A stretch of DNA of 18,481 bases from an uncultured Collinsella sp. (GTDB lineage Bacteria; Actinomycetota; Coriobacteriia; Coriobacteriales; Coriobacteriaceae), in contig USKV01000006.1 in assembly GCA_900555355.1 (NCBI GenBank), positions 1 through 18,481 on the forward strand. The letters run 5' to 3'. Made by a program: the position numbers and the translations under genes. This document shows, piece after piece, positions 6,106 through 13,307 of this stretch. Within the stretch, counting starts at the first letter, position 1; the number at the start of each line of letters is the position of its first letter. The notes below the pieces were generated by a model. The model did not search any database, had not been told where the DNA came from, and saw nothing but the letters and a program-made list of their open reading frames with translations.

Positions 6106-6134
6106 ATCTTATCTGCAAGCGTTCTGTCTCGCAA
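6106..6134 (-). promoter_or_regulatory. Candidate promoter of an antisense RNA to the small-peptide mRNA tail
   Basis: Read on the minus strand: TTGCGA (complement of 6129-6134), a spacer of exactly 17 bases, and TAAGAT (complement of 6106-6111). Transcription would start near 6099 and run toward the peptide gene, giving an RNA complementary to the structured tail (6063-6098) and possibly the end of the coding region. Each hexamer matches four of six consensus bases, so the call is tentative. No clear terminator was found on that strand. Confidence 0.35.
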
Positions 6135-6216
6135 GCGTTGCGGCAACTGGGTGAAAGGCGCGAGCGGGTGAATTCGTGTCCGCACGGGCCCGTAAACTTC
6201 TCAGTGAGGTTAAGCG

Positions 6217-6573
6217 TTGGTTTATCCGGCCGTTAGAGGAGTTGCCATATACGAGCCTTCACGTGTTCTTCTGTCATTTCATATCGCAGGATTTCAATAT
6301 GCCGACGGCGCTTTGGTCCTAGGCGATCTTAAAGTGGGCGATAAGCTGACACTGCGTGCCGAGCGCGATAATCCCCATGATTCCGAGGCGGTTGCAATCT
6401 ACTACGGCAACACCAAGCTCGGCTATGTTCCGGGAAACGAGGTCGGCCCGCTATCCGTGATGATGTATTACGGAAACGAGGGTGTATTTGAGGCGCGCGT
6501 GCAGCAGGTTGCCCCCGAGCGCAGCCCGTGGCATCAGGTGCGTGTTGGACTCTACGTGGTGGATGCTCGCTAA
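6217..6573 (+). CDS. HIRAN-domain protein
   Basis: 118 residues from TTG 6217, essentially one HIRAN domain: SFHIAGFQYADG, then LKVGDKLTLRAERDNPHDSEAVAIYYG, then KLGYVPGNE. HIRAN domains bind DNA (they recognise 3' ends in eukaryotic HLTF) and in bacteria occur alone or fused to helicases and nucleases. Start choice is unclear. TTG 6217 has a GAGG seven bases upstream, but a much better Shine-Dalgarno, GAGGAG (6235-6240), points to codon ATA at 6247. The upstream two thirds of the gap (6105-6216) show nothing else convincing. It is the first gene of a probable operon with the small charged ORF (18-base gap) and the metallophosphoesterase. The precise role is unknown. Confidence 0.82.
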   Translation: MVYPAVRGVAIYEPSRVLLSFHIAGFQYADGALVLGDLKVGDKLTLRAERDNPHDSEAVAIYYGNTKLGYVPGNEVGPLSVMMYYGNEGVFEARVQQVAPERSPWHQVRVGLYVVDAR

Positions 6574-6591
6574 TCGGTTAGGGAGACAGCC

Positions 6592-6771
6592 ATGTTTGAT
6601 GACGACGACCAGTTCGATCTGACAGACGAACCGTTTGGGTGGGATATGCTACTCGATGACGATGAGTTGGAGCGGGATCGTAAGAAGCGGCAGGATAAGA
6701 ATACCCAGGGTGACGCTTCGAAAAAGCAAGACAAGCGCCGCCGCGGACTGTTCGGCGGGTTCTTTGGATAA
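6592..6771 (+). CDS. Small charged hypothetical protein (59 aa)
   Basis: ATG 6592 is preceded by GGGAG (6580-6584) at good spacing and follows the HIRAN gene by 18 bases. The product has a strongly acidic first half (it opens MFDDDDQFDLTDEPFGWD), then a Lys/Arg-rich second half, and ends RRRGLFGGFFG. No cysteine, signal peptide or membrane helix is seen. The split charge suggests a flexible adaptor or partner-binding peptide. I recognise no family. Codon use matches the neighbours, and the clear ribosome binding site supports it as a real gene. Confidence 0.65.
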   Translation: MFDDDDQFDLTDEPFGWDMLLDDDELERDRKKRQDKNTQGDASKKQDKRRRGLFGGFFG

Positions 6772-6837
6772 CCGCCGCATCGCTGCGTCTGTATACTTAG
6801 CACGAGTTGGACACGTTGTGAAATGAGGGCATAGACG

Positions 6838-7383
6838 ATGATGTGGTTTACCGCCGACCTGCACCTGGGCGATACGAATATCTTGCACGACATGGACCGG
6901 CCGTTTGGCTCGGTCGAGGAGATGAACCGCAAGGTCATTGATGCCATCAATGAGTGCGTGGCTGCGGATGACCGTCTCTACATCCTGGGAGACTTTACCT
7001 ATCGTTTGCCCCTAGCGGATGCCGTGCGTCTTCGCGAGCGCATCGAATGCCAAAACGTAACGCTCATCCGTGGCAACCATGACGGCGACTGGGAAGATCC
7101 CGACGCACCGCGGATTTGGGAAGACGTGCGCGATTACCTGGAGATTGCTCCTGGCTATGCCAAGGGCCATCGTCTGGTTATGAGCCATTACCCCATGCTC
7201 AGCTGGAACGGCAAGGCACGTGGCGCTATTATGCTGCATGGGCATATCCACAGCAGGGGTAACCGCACCAACGCACGCAACCGCGATCGCGAGCGCCCCA
7301 TTTACCGCTACGATGTGGGCCTCGACGCCAATGACTACAAGCCTGTAAGTCGTGATCAAATCCTCGGCTATTTTGGACTGTAA
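6838..7383 (+). CDS. Calcineurin-like metallophosphoesterase
   Basis: 181 residues with the full metallophosphoesterase signature in order: DLHLGD (Asp7, His9), LGDFT (Asp52), RGNHDGD (Asn80, His81), SHYP (His117) and HGHIH (His136, His138). These would hold two metal ions for phosphomonoester or phosphodiester hydrolysis. Length and layout match the small cytoplasmic YfcE-like or phage-type phosphoesterases; the substrate is unknown. ATG 6838 is followed by a second ATG at 6841; TGAGGG (6824-6829) favours the first. A TATACT (6792-6797) upstream could be a -10, though no -35 is obvious, so it may instead be the third gene of the HIRAN operon. Two hairpins follow the gene, the second a terminator. 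Confidence 0.93.
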   Translation: MMWFTADLHLGDTNILHDMDRPFGSVEEMNRKVIDAINECVAADDRLYILGDFTYRLPLADAVRLRERIECQNVTLIRGNHDGDWEDPDAPRIWEDVRDYLEIAPGYAKGHRLVMSHYPMLSWNGKARGAIMLHGHIHSRGNRTNARNRDRERPIYRYDVGLDANDYKPVSRDQILGYFGL

Positions 7384-7388
7384 TTCTC

Positions 7389-7427
7389 GAACCACCACAA
7401 AGGGGACAGGCACCTTTGTGGTGGTTC
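7389..7427. repeat. REP-like palindrome
   Basis: GAACCACCACAAAGG (7389-7403) pairs perfectly with CCTTTGTGGTGGTTC (7413-7427), with the loop reading GGACAGGCA. Sequences carrying GGGGACAGGCACCTTTG recur, as I recall, as short palindromic repeats in many unrelated bacterial genomes, which points to a REP-type element rather than a gene-specific terminator. It has no U-run of its own. Confidence 0.55.
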
Positions 7428-7428
7428 T

Positions 7429-7463
7429 GGCGCCGTTGCCATTATGGCAGCGGCGCCTTTTTT
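7429..7463 (+). terminator. Intrinsic terminator after the metallophosphoesterase
   Basis: GGCGCCGTTGCCA (7429-7441) pairs with TGGCAGCGGCGCC (7445-7457) over 13 positions with one G-U, a TTA loop, and six T residues (7458-7463). It separates the HIRAN/phosphoesterase operon from the DUF2130 gene. Confidence 0.93.
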
Positions 7464-7521
7464 GTCCGTGCGGCGCGGTAGAGTGTAGTCGGTTGAAATT
7501 TGCGTCCATCGAGGAGCTGCT

Positions 7522-9279
7522 ATGAACGAGATTAAGTGCCCGCATTGCGGCGAAGTTTTTAAGGTCGATGCGTCCGGCTATGCGGATATCGTTAAACAAG
7601 TGCGCGATGCTGAGTTTTCGCGCGACCTGGATGAGCGTGTGAAGGCAGTCCAGCGCGAGGGCGAGCAGGCGCTGGAACTTGAGCGCTCGCGTTCGACGGC
7701 CGCCTTGCAAGAGGCAGAGTCTCAGCGCAACGCTCAGCTTGTCGAGCAGAAGAACGCTGCGGCCCAGCAGCTGGCGCAAGAAGTCGCCAAGCGCGATGCT
7801 GAACTCGCCGAGCTGCGCGCCAAGCTTGAGGGCGCTGCCACGGAGCGCGAGAGTGCAAGCCAGCGCGCGGCGGTTGAGGCCCGTGCGGATGCGCAGAAGG
7901 AAAACGCAGAGCTCCAGCGTGAGATTGACAACCTGCGCGCGCAGCTGGGACGCAAGGATGACGAAGCCAAACTTGCCGAGGCAGCGGCGCGCAATGCTGC
8001 TCAAAACGATCTGTCCGCCCGCGACGCTCAGATTGCTGAGCTACAGGCAAAGCTCTCCGCTGCGGACAAGGCCCAGGAGATGGCGCTTGCCGCTGCCGCG
8101 GCAGAGTCGCAGCGTGAGCTCGATGCCGCTCGCAGCGAGGCCGAGCGCGCGCTTGCTGACTATCGCGCGAAGGTACAAGAGAAGTTTTCCGCCGCAAAGG
8201 CTCAGTCCGAGCAAGAGGCCGAGGGCCTGCGTGCCCAGCTGCGCGAACAGGAGCTGACGGCCAAAATGAACCTATCGGAGGCGGTCGCCGCGGCGGAGCG
8301 TGAGCGTGATGAGGCGCGTGCCAAGCTGACGAGTGAGCTGGCGGTGCGCGATTCGCGTGAGGAACAGGCCAAGGCAGCCCACGAGCTTGAGCTCGCGCAG
8401 GCCAAGCGCGTGAGCGACGAGTTGATCCGCTACAAGGACGAAGAGATTGAGCGCCTTAAGGAAATGAAGATCCGCCTGTCCACCAAGATGGTGGGCGAGT
8501 CGCTCGAGCAGCACTGCGAGACCGAGTTTAACCGCCTACGCATGACGGCGTTTCCTAACGCGTACTTTGAGAAAGATAACGATGCGTCCGAGGGCACCAA
8601 GGGGGACTTTATCTTCCGCGAGTGCGACGCGAGCGGCAACGAGGTCATTTCGATTATGTTCGAGATGAAAAACGAGAACGACGAGACTGCGACCAAGCAC
8701 AAGAACGAGGACTTCTTTAAGAAGCTCGACCACGATCGTCGCCAGAAGGGCTGTGAGTATGCAGTGCTCTGCACGCTGCTCGAGCCCGAGAGCGAGCTTT
8801 ACAATGCCGGCATCGTGGACGTGAGCTATCGCTACGAGAAGATGTACGTGATCCGCCCGCAGTTCTTTATTCCCATGATTACGCTTCTTCGCAACGCTGC
8901 CATGGGTTCGCTGCGCTATAAGCAGGAGCTGGCGGAGTACAAACAGCAGAATATCGACGTCACGAACTTCGAAGCCAAGATGGAAAAGTTCAAGAACGAC
9001 TTCGGCCGCAACTACGAGATCGCGAGCCGCAAGTTCCAAACGGCGATCGATGAGATCGACAAGACGATTAGCCATCTGCAGAAAACCAAGGAGGCGTTGC
9101 TGTCCTCCGAGAACAATCTGCGCCTGGCCAACAAGAAGGCCGACGATCTTACCATTCGCAAGCTCACCTGGGGCAACAAGACCATGAAGGCGGCGTTTGA
9201 CGAGGCGCGCGGGGCTGCGACGGAGACAAACGATGAGCCAGCCGAGGCGGATTCGTATGAGGTCGAGGATGCCGAGTAA
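7522..9279 (+). CDS. DUF2130 protein: zinc-ribbon start, coiled coil, PD-(D/E)XK-like C-terminal domain
   Basis: 585 residues. The N-terminus has a short CPHC knuckle (Cys6, Cys9). A long alanine-, glutamate- and arginine-rich coiled coil spans about residues 25-310. The conserved DUF2130 domain fills the rest, beginning around [19 protein letters not shown]. Within it Asp362 (KGDFIFRE) and Glu381/Lys383 (FEMKNE) form a D-(18)-E-x-K pattern typical of PD-(D/E)XK nucleases. DUF2130 proteins are uncharacterised, and coiled coil plus nuclease fold suggests a DNA-associated role, which is inference. The start is fixed by GAGGAG (7509-7514). It stands alone, between the terminator at 7429 and a shared terminator at 9299. 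The strand of Ala/Glu/Arg codons produces long spurious frames on the other strand. Confidence 0.9.
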   Translation: MNEIKCPHCGEVFKVDASGYADIVKQVRDAEFSRDLDERVKAVQREGEQALELERSRSTAALQEAESQRNAQLVEQKNAAAQQLAQEVAKRDAELAELRAKLEGAATERESASQRAAVEARADAQKENAELQREIDNLRAQLGRKDDEAKLAEAAARNAAQNDLSARDAQIAELQAKLSAADKAQEMALAAAAAESQRELDAARSEAERALADYRAKVQEKFSAAKAQSEQEAEGLRAQLREQELTAKMNLSEAVAAAERERDEARAKLTSELAVRDSREEQAKAAHELELAQAKRVSDELIRYKDEEIERLKEMKIRLSTKMVGESLEQHCETEFNRLRMTAFPNAYFEKDNDASEGTKGDFIFRECDASGNEVISIMFEMKNENDETATKHKNEDFFKKLDHDRRQKGCEYAVLCTLLEPESELYNAGIVDVSYRYEKMYVIRPQFFIPMITLLRNAAMGSLRYKQELAEYKQQNIDVTNFEAKMEKFKNDFGRNYEIASRKFQTAIDEIDKTISHLQKTKEALLSSENNLRLANKKADDLTIRKLTWGNKTMKAAFDEARGAATETNDEPAEADSYEVEDAE

Positions 9280-9298
9280 GGCATAGCGTATAGTGCAA

Positions 9299-9336
9299 AA
9301 GCGGGGCTGCTGGCGATATTGCCAACGGCCCCGCTT
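9299..9336. terminator. Bidirectional terminator between convergent genes
   Basis: AAGCGGGGC (9299-9307) pairs with GCCCCGCTT (9328-9336), and an inner TGGC/GCCA pair (9311-9314 and 9321-9324) extends the hairpin. The minus-strand reading is followed by TTTTG. It lies between the DUF2130 stop and the helicase stop and can serve both. Confidence 0.8.
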
Positions 9337-9358
9337 CGTTTCGTTCCAGTATGTTCGG

Positions 9359-12040
9359 CTAGTCCTCGAGCAGGTCCTCGATAAAGCCGACGCGGTAGTT
9401 TTTGAAGATGACCTCGCCGCCGTCTTGCGTGGCGTCCAGATCGACATCGCCCATGATGCCAAAGTCGTGGTCGCCATCCTCGTCGGCAAAGATCTGGTGC
9501 ACGTGCCATACGTGCGCGGTCTTCTCGTCGGACTCATCGATGGAAAACATCGCGGCGCTGCGGGCATCTCCGTCGGTGAGGATTTCCTCGTGCTGCTCAT
9601 GGTAGGCATCGAGCGCCTTTTGCCAGCGGACCTCGCTCATGCCCCAGTCCTCGTCGAGCTCGCCCAGGTCGCGCACGTGTCCGCGGGCGGCAAGGGTTAC
9701 GCGGCGGAAGAGCGCGTTGCGCACCAACAGTGTGCAGCCGCGACGGTCCGCAACGACCTCGTCGATGCCCTGCGGCGGTGCGGCGTCGAGTGCAGCGGGG
9801 TTGCCGGCGTTCTCCCACTCGTCCACCAGGCTCGAGTCGACCGAGCGCACCACAAAGCCGAGCCACGAAATGATGTCACGCAAGCGCTCATCGCGCTTCT
9901 CGATGGGTACGGTGCGGTCGAGCGAACGGTAGGCCTCGGCTAGGTAGCGCAGCAGAATGCCCTCGGAGCGGGCGATGCCGAGCTTTTGGATATAGCCCTT
10001 AAAGTCGCTCGCGCTCTCCAACATGTCGCGCAGGACGCTCTTGGGCGAGAGCTGATAGTCGTTGGCCCAGGGTACTTCCTGGCAGTACTTGTCAAAAGCG
10101 GCATCGAGCAAATCCTCGAGCGGCTTTTCGTAGGTGACATCCTGGATGCGCTCCAGGCGTTCCTCATATTCGACGCCGTCAGCCTTCATTTCGGCCATCG
10201 CGCGGTCGCGCGCGGCGCGCTCCTGTGCACGCAGCACCTGCTTGGGGTCCTCGAGCGTAGCCTCGACCATCGAGATTAGATCCATGGTATAGGTCTCACT
10301 CTCGGGGTCGAGCAGCTCCAGGGCGGCAAGCAAAAACGGCGAGAGCGGCTGATCGAGCGCAAAGTCCTCGGGCAGGTCGACCGTCAGCGCGTAGTCGATG
10401 TCCGGCGCGGCGTCAGCCGGAGCGTCAGGCGCGGGCGGCACCTCGGTGCGCACGACGACGCCGGAGTCGATGAGCGTGGCGAAGATCTCGTCGGCACGAA
10501 CCTCGAGCTTTGCCTTTTCCTCGGGCGTTTGCAGGCTTGTCTCGATGAGGTCGTGTACGCGGGTGCGGGCATCGCCGCCCTGCTCGACCACGCTAATCAC
10601 CATGGAGTGTGTGATGCGAAGGCGCGGCTTGAGTGTTTCGGGCTGCGTCTCGATCAGGCGCTCAAAGGTCTGCTTGTTCCAGGTGACAAAGCCCTCGGGG
10701 GCCTTCTTCTTTTTAATCTTGCGGAGCTTCTTGGGGTCATCACCCGCCTTGGCCATGAGCTTGGCATTCTCGATCTCGTGCTCCGGGGCCTCGGCGATGA
10801 CCATACCCTCGGTGTCAAAGCCCGAGCGACCGGCGCGACCAGCGATCTGATGGAACTCACGGGCGCGCAGGCGACGCATCTTGTAGCCATCGAACTTGGT
10901 GAGCGCGGTGAGGACCACGGTGTGGATGGGCACGTTGATTCCGACGCCGAGTGTGTCGGTGCCGCAGATGACGGGCAGCAGGCCCTGCTGCGCCAGGCGT
11001 TCGACCAGGAGGCGATAGCGTGGCAGCATACCGGCGTGGTGCACGCCGACGCCGCAGCCGAGCAAACGCTTGAGGATCTTGCCGAAGGCCGTCGAGAAGC
11101 TCGTACCCTTGGCTGCCTCCTTGATGGCCTCGCGCTGCTCCTTGCTGGCAATGCCAAAGTTGGCGAGCGACTGTGCCGTCGCAAGTGCGGCGTCCTGGCT
11201 AAAGTGCACGATGTAGAGCGGGGCCTCGCCGCGGCGCATCGCGAGCTCGACGGTGCCCTCGAGCGAGGTCGTCACGTAGTCGTAGCTCAGCGGCACGGGG
11301 CGTGGGGCATCGACGACTAAGTCACAGGTAGCGCCGGTGTGTTCCTCGAGTGAGGCGGCGATGGCGGTGACATCGCCGAGCGTGGCGCTCATGAGCATGA
11401 ATTGCGTGTGAGGCAGGGTGAGCAGCGGCACCTGCCAGGCCCAACCGCGATCAGGGTCGGCAAAGTAGTGGAACTCGTCCATGGCGACGCAGCCAACATC
11501 GGCATCTTCGCCCTCGCGCAGTGCGTCGTTGGCAAGGATCTCTGCCGTGCAGCAGATGACGGGCGCCTTGGTGTTGATATGCGTATCGCCGGTGATCATG
11601 CCGACGTTATCGCGGCCGAGCACCTGTACCAGGTCGAAAAACTTCTCGCTGACCAGAGCCTTGATGGGGGCCGTGTAATAACAGCGCTTACCCTGCGCCA
11701 TACCCATAAAGAGCATGCCCAGCGCGACGAGCGATTTACCCGATCCGGTCGGTGTGCCTAAAATGACGTGATCGCCGGCTGCCAGGTCCATGAGGGCCTC
11801 TTCTTGGTGATCCCACAGCTCAATGCCGCGGTCGCTCGTCCATTCAAAGAAGCGTTCGAAGGCCTGATCAGGCGTGAGCCATGGTTCGGGCTCACTGCCA
11901 TCCTCGGGCTCCCACCAGGTGGGGGAGAGCGCACCGAGCGAGCCAAACTCGGCTTCGGTTCCCGTGCCGCCCGAGAATGAGCTGGCAGCCCCGGCGCCGG
12001 AGACGGTGCTGGCGGTGGTATCTGTCGTGGTCTGTGCCAT
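9359..12040 (-). CDS. DEAD/DEAH-box helicase with DUF3516-type C-terminus (Ski2-like)
   Basis: 893 residues from the ATG at 12040 (MAQTTTD). Superfamily 2 motifs appear in order: HQEEAL (78-83), Walker A GTPTGSGKS (95-103), TAPIKALVSEKF, DEFHYFADPDRG (188-199) as motif II, MSATLGD (217-223), GVGINVPI, and QIAGRAGRSGFD as motif VI. The AGMLPRYR and FHQIAGRAGR blocks recall Ski2/Mtr4-type RNA helicases, and the long C-terminal half fits the DUF3516 architecture of actinobacterial helicases. RNA unwinding or decay is the likely role. The open frame extends to 12211, but that extension runs through the repeat element and is rejected. The Shine-Dalgarno is weak (GAGAGAAAG). A CATAAT (complement of 12074-12079) may be the -10. 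Repeat-element copy 3 lies about 120 bp upstream of the start. Confidence 0.93.
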   Translation of the reverse strand: MAQTTTDTTASTVSGAGAASSFSGGTGTEAEFGSLGALSPTWWEPEDGSEPEPWLTPDQAFERFFEWTSDRGIELWDHQEEALMDLAAGDHVILGTPTGSGKSLVALGMLFMGMAQGKRCYYTAPIKALVSEKFFDLVQVLGRDNVGMITGDTHINTKAPVICCTAEILANDALREGEDADVGCVAMDEFHYFADPDRGWAWQVPLLTLPHTQFMLMSATLGDVTAIAASLEEHTGATCDLVVDAPRPVPLSYDYVTTSLEGTVELAMRRGEAPLYIVHFSQDAALATAQSLANFGIASKEQREAIKEAAKGTSFSTAFGKILKRLLGCGVGVHHAGMLPRYRLLVERLAQQGLLPVICGTDTLGVGINVPIHTVVLTALTKFDGYKMRRLRAREFHQIAGRAGRSGFDTEGMVIAEAPEHEIENAKLMAKAGDDPKKLRKIKKKKAPEGFVTWNKQTFERLIETQPETLKPRLRITHSMVISVVEQGGDARTRVHDLIETSLQTPEEKAKLEVRADEIFATLIDSGVVVRTEVPPAPDAPADAAPDIDYALTVDLPEDFALDQPLSPFLLAALELLDPESETYTMDLISMVEATLEDPKQVLRAQERAARDRAMAEMKADGVEYEERLERIQDVTYEKPLEDLLDAAFDKYCQEVPWANDYQLSPKSVLRDMLESASDFKGYIQKLGIARSEGILLRYLAEAYRSLDRTVPIEKRDERLRDIISWLGFVVRSVDSSLVDEWENAGNPAALDAAPPQGIDEVVADRRGCTLLVRNALFRRVTLAARGHVRDLGELDEDWGMSEVRWQKALDAYHEQHEEILTDGDARSAAMFSIDESDEKTAHVWHVHQIFADEDGDHDFGIMGDVDLDATQDGGEVIFKNYRVGFIEDLLED

Positions 12041-12073
12041 GTGTTTGCTTTCTCTCGCGTTTGTCCGCCAACT

Positions 12074-12079
12074 ATTATG
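12074..12079 (-). promoter_or_regulatory. Possible -10 box of the helicase gene
   Basis: Minus-strand CATAAT lies 34 bases before the start codon, giving a leader of about 26 bases. No good -35 is visible at 16-18 bases; a CTGGCA lies 19 bases further up. Weak call. Confidence 0.3.
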
Positions 12080-12162
12080 GCGTAGCGGCGGCGCGGGGTG
12101 CCAGCGCGCGAGAAAATGCAGGAAATGGGCGTTCTGCCCAGCTGTTTGGTGCGGTCGCCAGC

Positions 12163-12283
12163 TAAGTGAGTAGACTTTTTGCAATATCGCGAGCACATGG
12201 CTTTTGTGCAAGGGCTCTACCTGCGGTTTTAGTTTTCGTTATGCGGGTTGTGCGTGGCCATTGCGAAAAAGTCTACTCACTTA
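12163..12283 (+). mobile_element. TIR repeat element, copy 3 (MITE-like)
   Basis: About 119 bp with perfect 16-bp ends, AAGTGAGTAGACTTTT (12164-12179) and AAAAGTCTACTCACTT (12267-12282), flanked by TA on both sides. The interior differs from copies 1 and 2 except for the ends and the central TACCTGCGGTTTT, which is kept. It lies between the trmB-like stop (12350) and the helicase start, so it interrupts no gene. The 66 bases between it and trmB hold no recognisable terminator. Confidence 0.83.
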
Positions 12284-12349
12284 GGCTCGAGGGTCGTTCG
12301 TTGGCGCCTATTCGCGCTTGTTTGCCGACGTCGCGACCATCAGAAGCCC

Positions 12350-13189
12350 CTAGGACTCCTGCGGTAGGCGCTTCTTGCCCTTGCGGGCGCGGTTCTTAAA
12401 GTTCTCGACGGCTTCTTCCATGCCCAGGGGTACATAGGTGAGCTCATCGAGGTTATCGGGCAGGTAGCAGGCAAGGCTTTGCTCCTGCGCTCGGCCTGCT
12501 ACGAGTTGCTCTTCGGTAGGCTTCTCGCCGGGTGTGGCGCAAATGCCATAGACGGCGGCGCCCATCTCGCGCGTGCGGCACTCATACTCGGTCTCGGGAT
12601 GCTCGGGATGGTCGCGGCGAACGTCGTCACTTATCCAAAGTGTGTCGTAGCCTGCCGCGGCAAACTGCCCCAGGGCGTAGTCGCGCAATGGCTTGCTGTC
12701 GGTTCGCAGTGTGACGGTGGCGCCGGCTGCAAAGAGCGGGCGGTAGAGCATCAAATGCTCGACATGGACGAGTCGTTTTTTGGCGTACTTGGCCTTGGGC
12801 TGCGGCGTGGGAAAGTTGATGGTGATGGCATCGAGCTCGCCTGCGGCAAACAGCTGCGGCAGCGATGCAGCGCCTCGGGGCAGCACAAGCGCATTGGGCA
12901 GCTCCTGCTCGCAGATCTTCTGCGCGGTATAGGCGATGCAGATGGGCTCCTGGTCCATACCGATAAAGAGAGTGTTTGGCTCGCGGGCTGCGCGCTCTAC
13001 AAGGTACGTTCCCTTGCCACAGCCAAGATCCAGGTGAAGGTGCTCGAAGGGCTTGTTGCCTGCGGGCGCACAGGCCTTGCGCCAATCTCCGACATAGGCC
13101 TCGGGGTTCGTCTCAATCGCATCGGCGTAGCGCTCCAGGCGCTCTTCCAGCACAAAGTTCTTAGGCGTGCGAACGTGGACGGCTCCCAT
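12350..13189 (-). CDS. trmB: tRNA (guanine-N7)-methyltransferase, TrmB-like, with divergent active-site motif
   Basis: 279 residues. The SAM-binding motif HLDLGCGKGTYLVERA (51-66), the INFPTPQPKAKYAKKRL block (124-140) and TEYECRTREMGAAVYG near the C-terminal third follow the TrmB layout. TrmB methylates G46 in the tRNA variable loop. The hallmark FPDPW-K-x-x-H-x-K-R-R is altered here: Asp is replaced by Thr128 and Trp by Gln130, while the basic residues after it remain. The protein is also longer than typical TrmB, with a Lys/Arg-rich tail. It may be an active divergent TrmB or have shifted specificity. The start is set by AAGGAG (complement of 13194-13199). It follows the Trm9-like gene on the same strand, after a weak terminator. 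Confidence 0.82.
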   Translation of the reverse strand: MGAVHVRTPKNFVLEERLERYADAIETNPEAYVGDWRKACAPAGNKPFEHLHLDLGCGKGTYLVERAAREPNTLFIGMDQEPICIAYTAQKICEQELPNALVLPRGAASLPQLFAAGELDAITINFPTPQPKAKYAKKRLVHVEHLMLYRPLFAAGATVTLRTDSKPLRDYALGQFAAAGYDTLWISDDVRRDHPEHPETEYECRTREMGAAVYGICATPGEKPTEEQLVAGRAQEQSLACYLPDNLDELTYVPLGMEEAVENFKNRARKGKKRLPQES

Positions 13190-13211
13190 GAGGCTCCTTG
13201 GTCATAAGTAT

Positions 13212-13233
13212 GGAACGCATAGCTGCGCGTTCC
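13212..13233 (-). other. Short hairpin before the trmB-like gene
   Basis: GGAACGC (13212-13218) pairs with GCGTTCC (13227-13233). On the minus strand it ends about a dozen bases before the Shine-Dalgarno of the trmB-like gene and has no U-run, so a leader hairpin is more likely than a terminator. Confidence 0.35.
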
Positions 13234-13245
13234 GTCAATGGGTTG

Positions 13246-13269
13246 AAAAAGGGTGGGCATAGCTTGCCC
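13246..13269 (-). terminator. Weak intrinsic terminator after the Trm9-like methyltransferase
   Basis: On the minus strand GGGCA-AGCTA-TGCCC (complement of 13255-13269) is followed by ACCC and five T residues (complement of 13246-13250). The stem is only five pairs and the T-run is offset, so termination may be partial and allow read-through into the trmB-like gene. Confidence 0.45.
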
Positions 13270-13307
13270 GAAAGATGCGATGCGGCTCGGTGGCGAGTCA
13301 TCGATGC

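Noticed and set aside
7012..8004. Minus-strand frame spanning the phosphoesterase/DUF2130 junction
   Set aside because: It runs through a strong terminator and a REP-like palindrome and shows no family motif.
12041..12211. N-terminal extension of the helicase to an upstream start
   Set aside because: The extension would be translated from the repeat element and the probable promoter; MAQTTTD at 12040 is the natural start.
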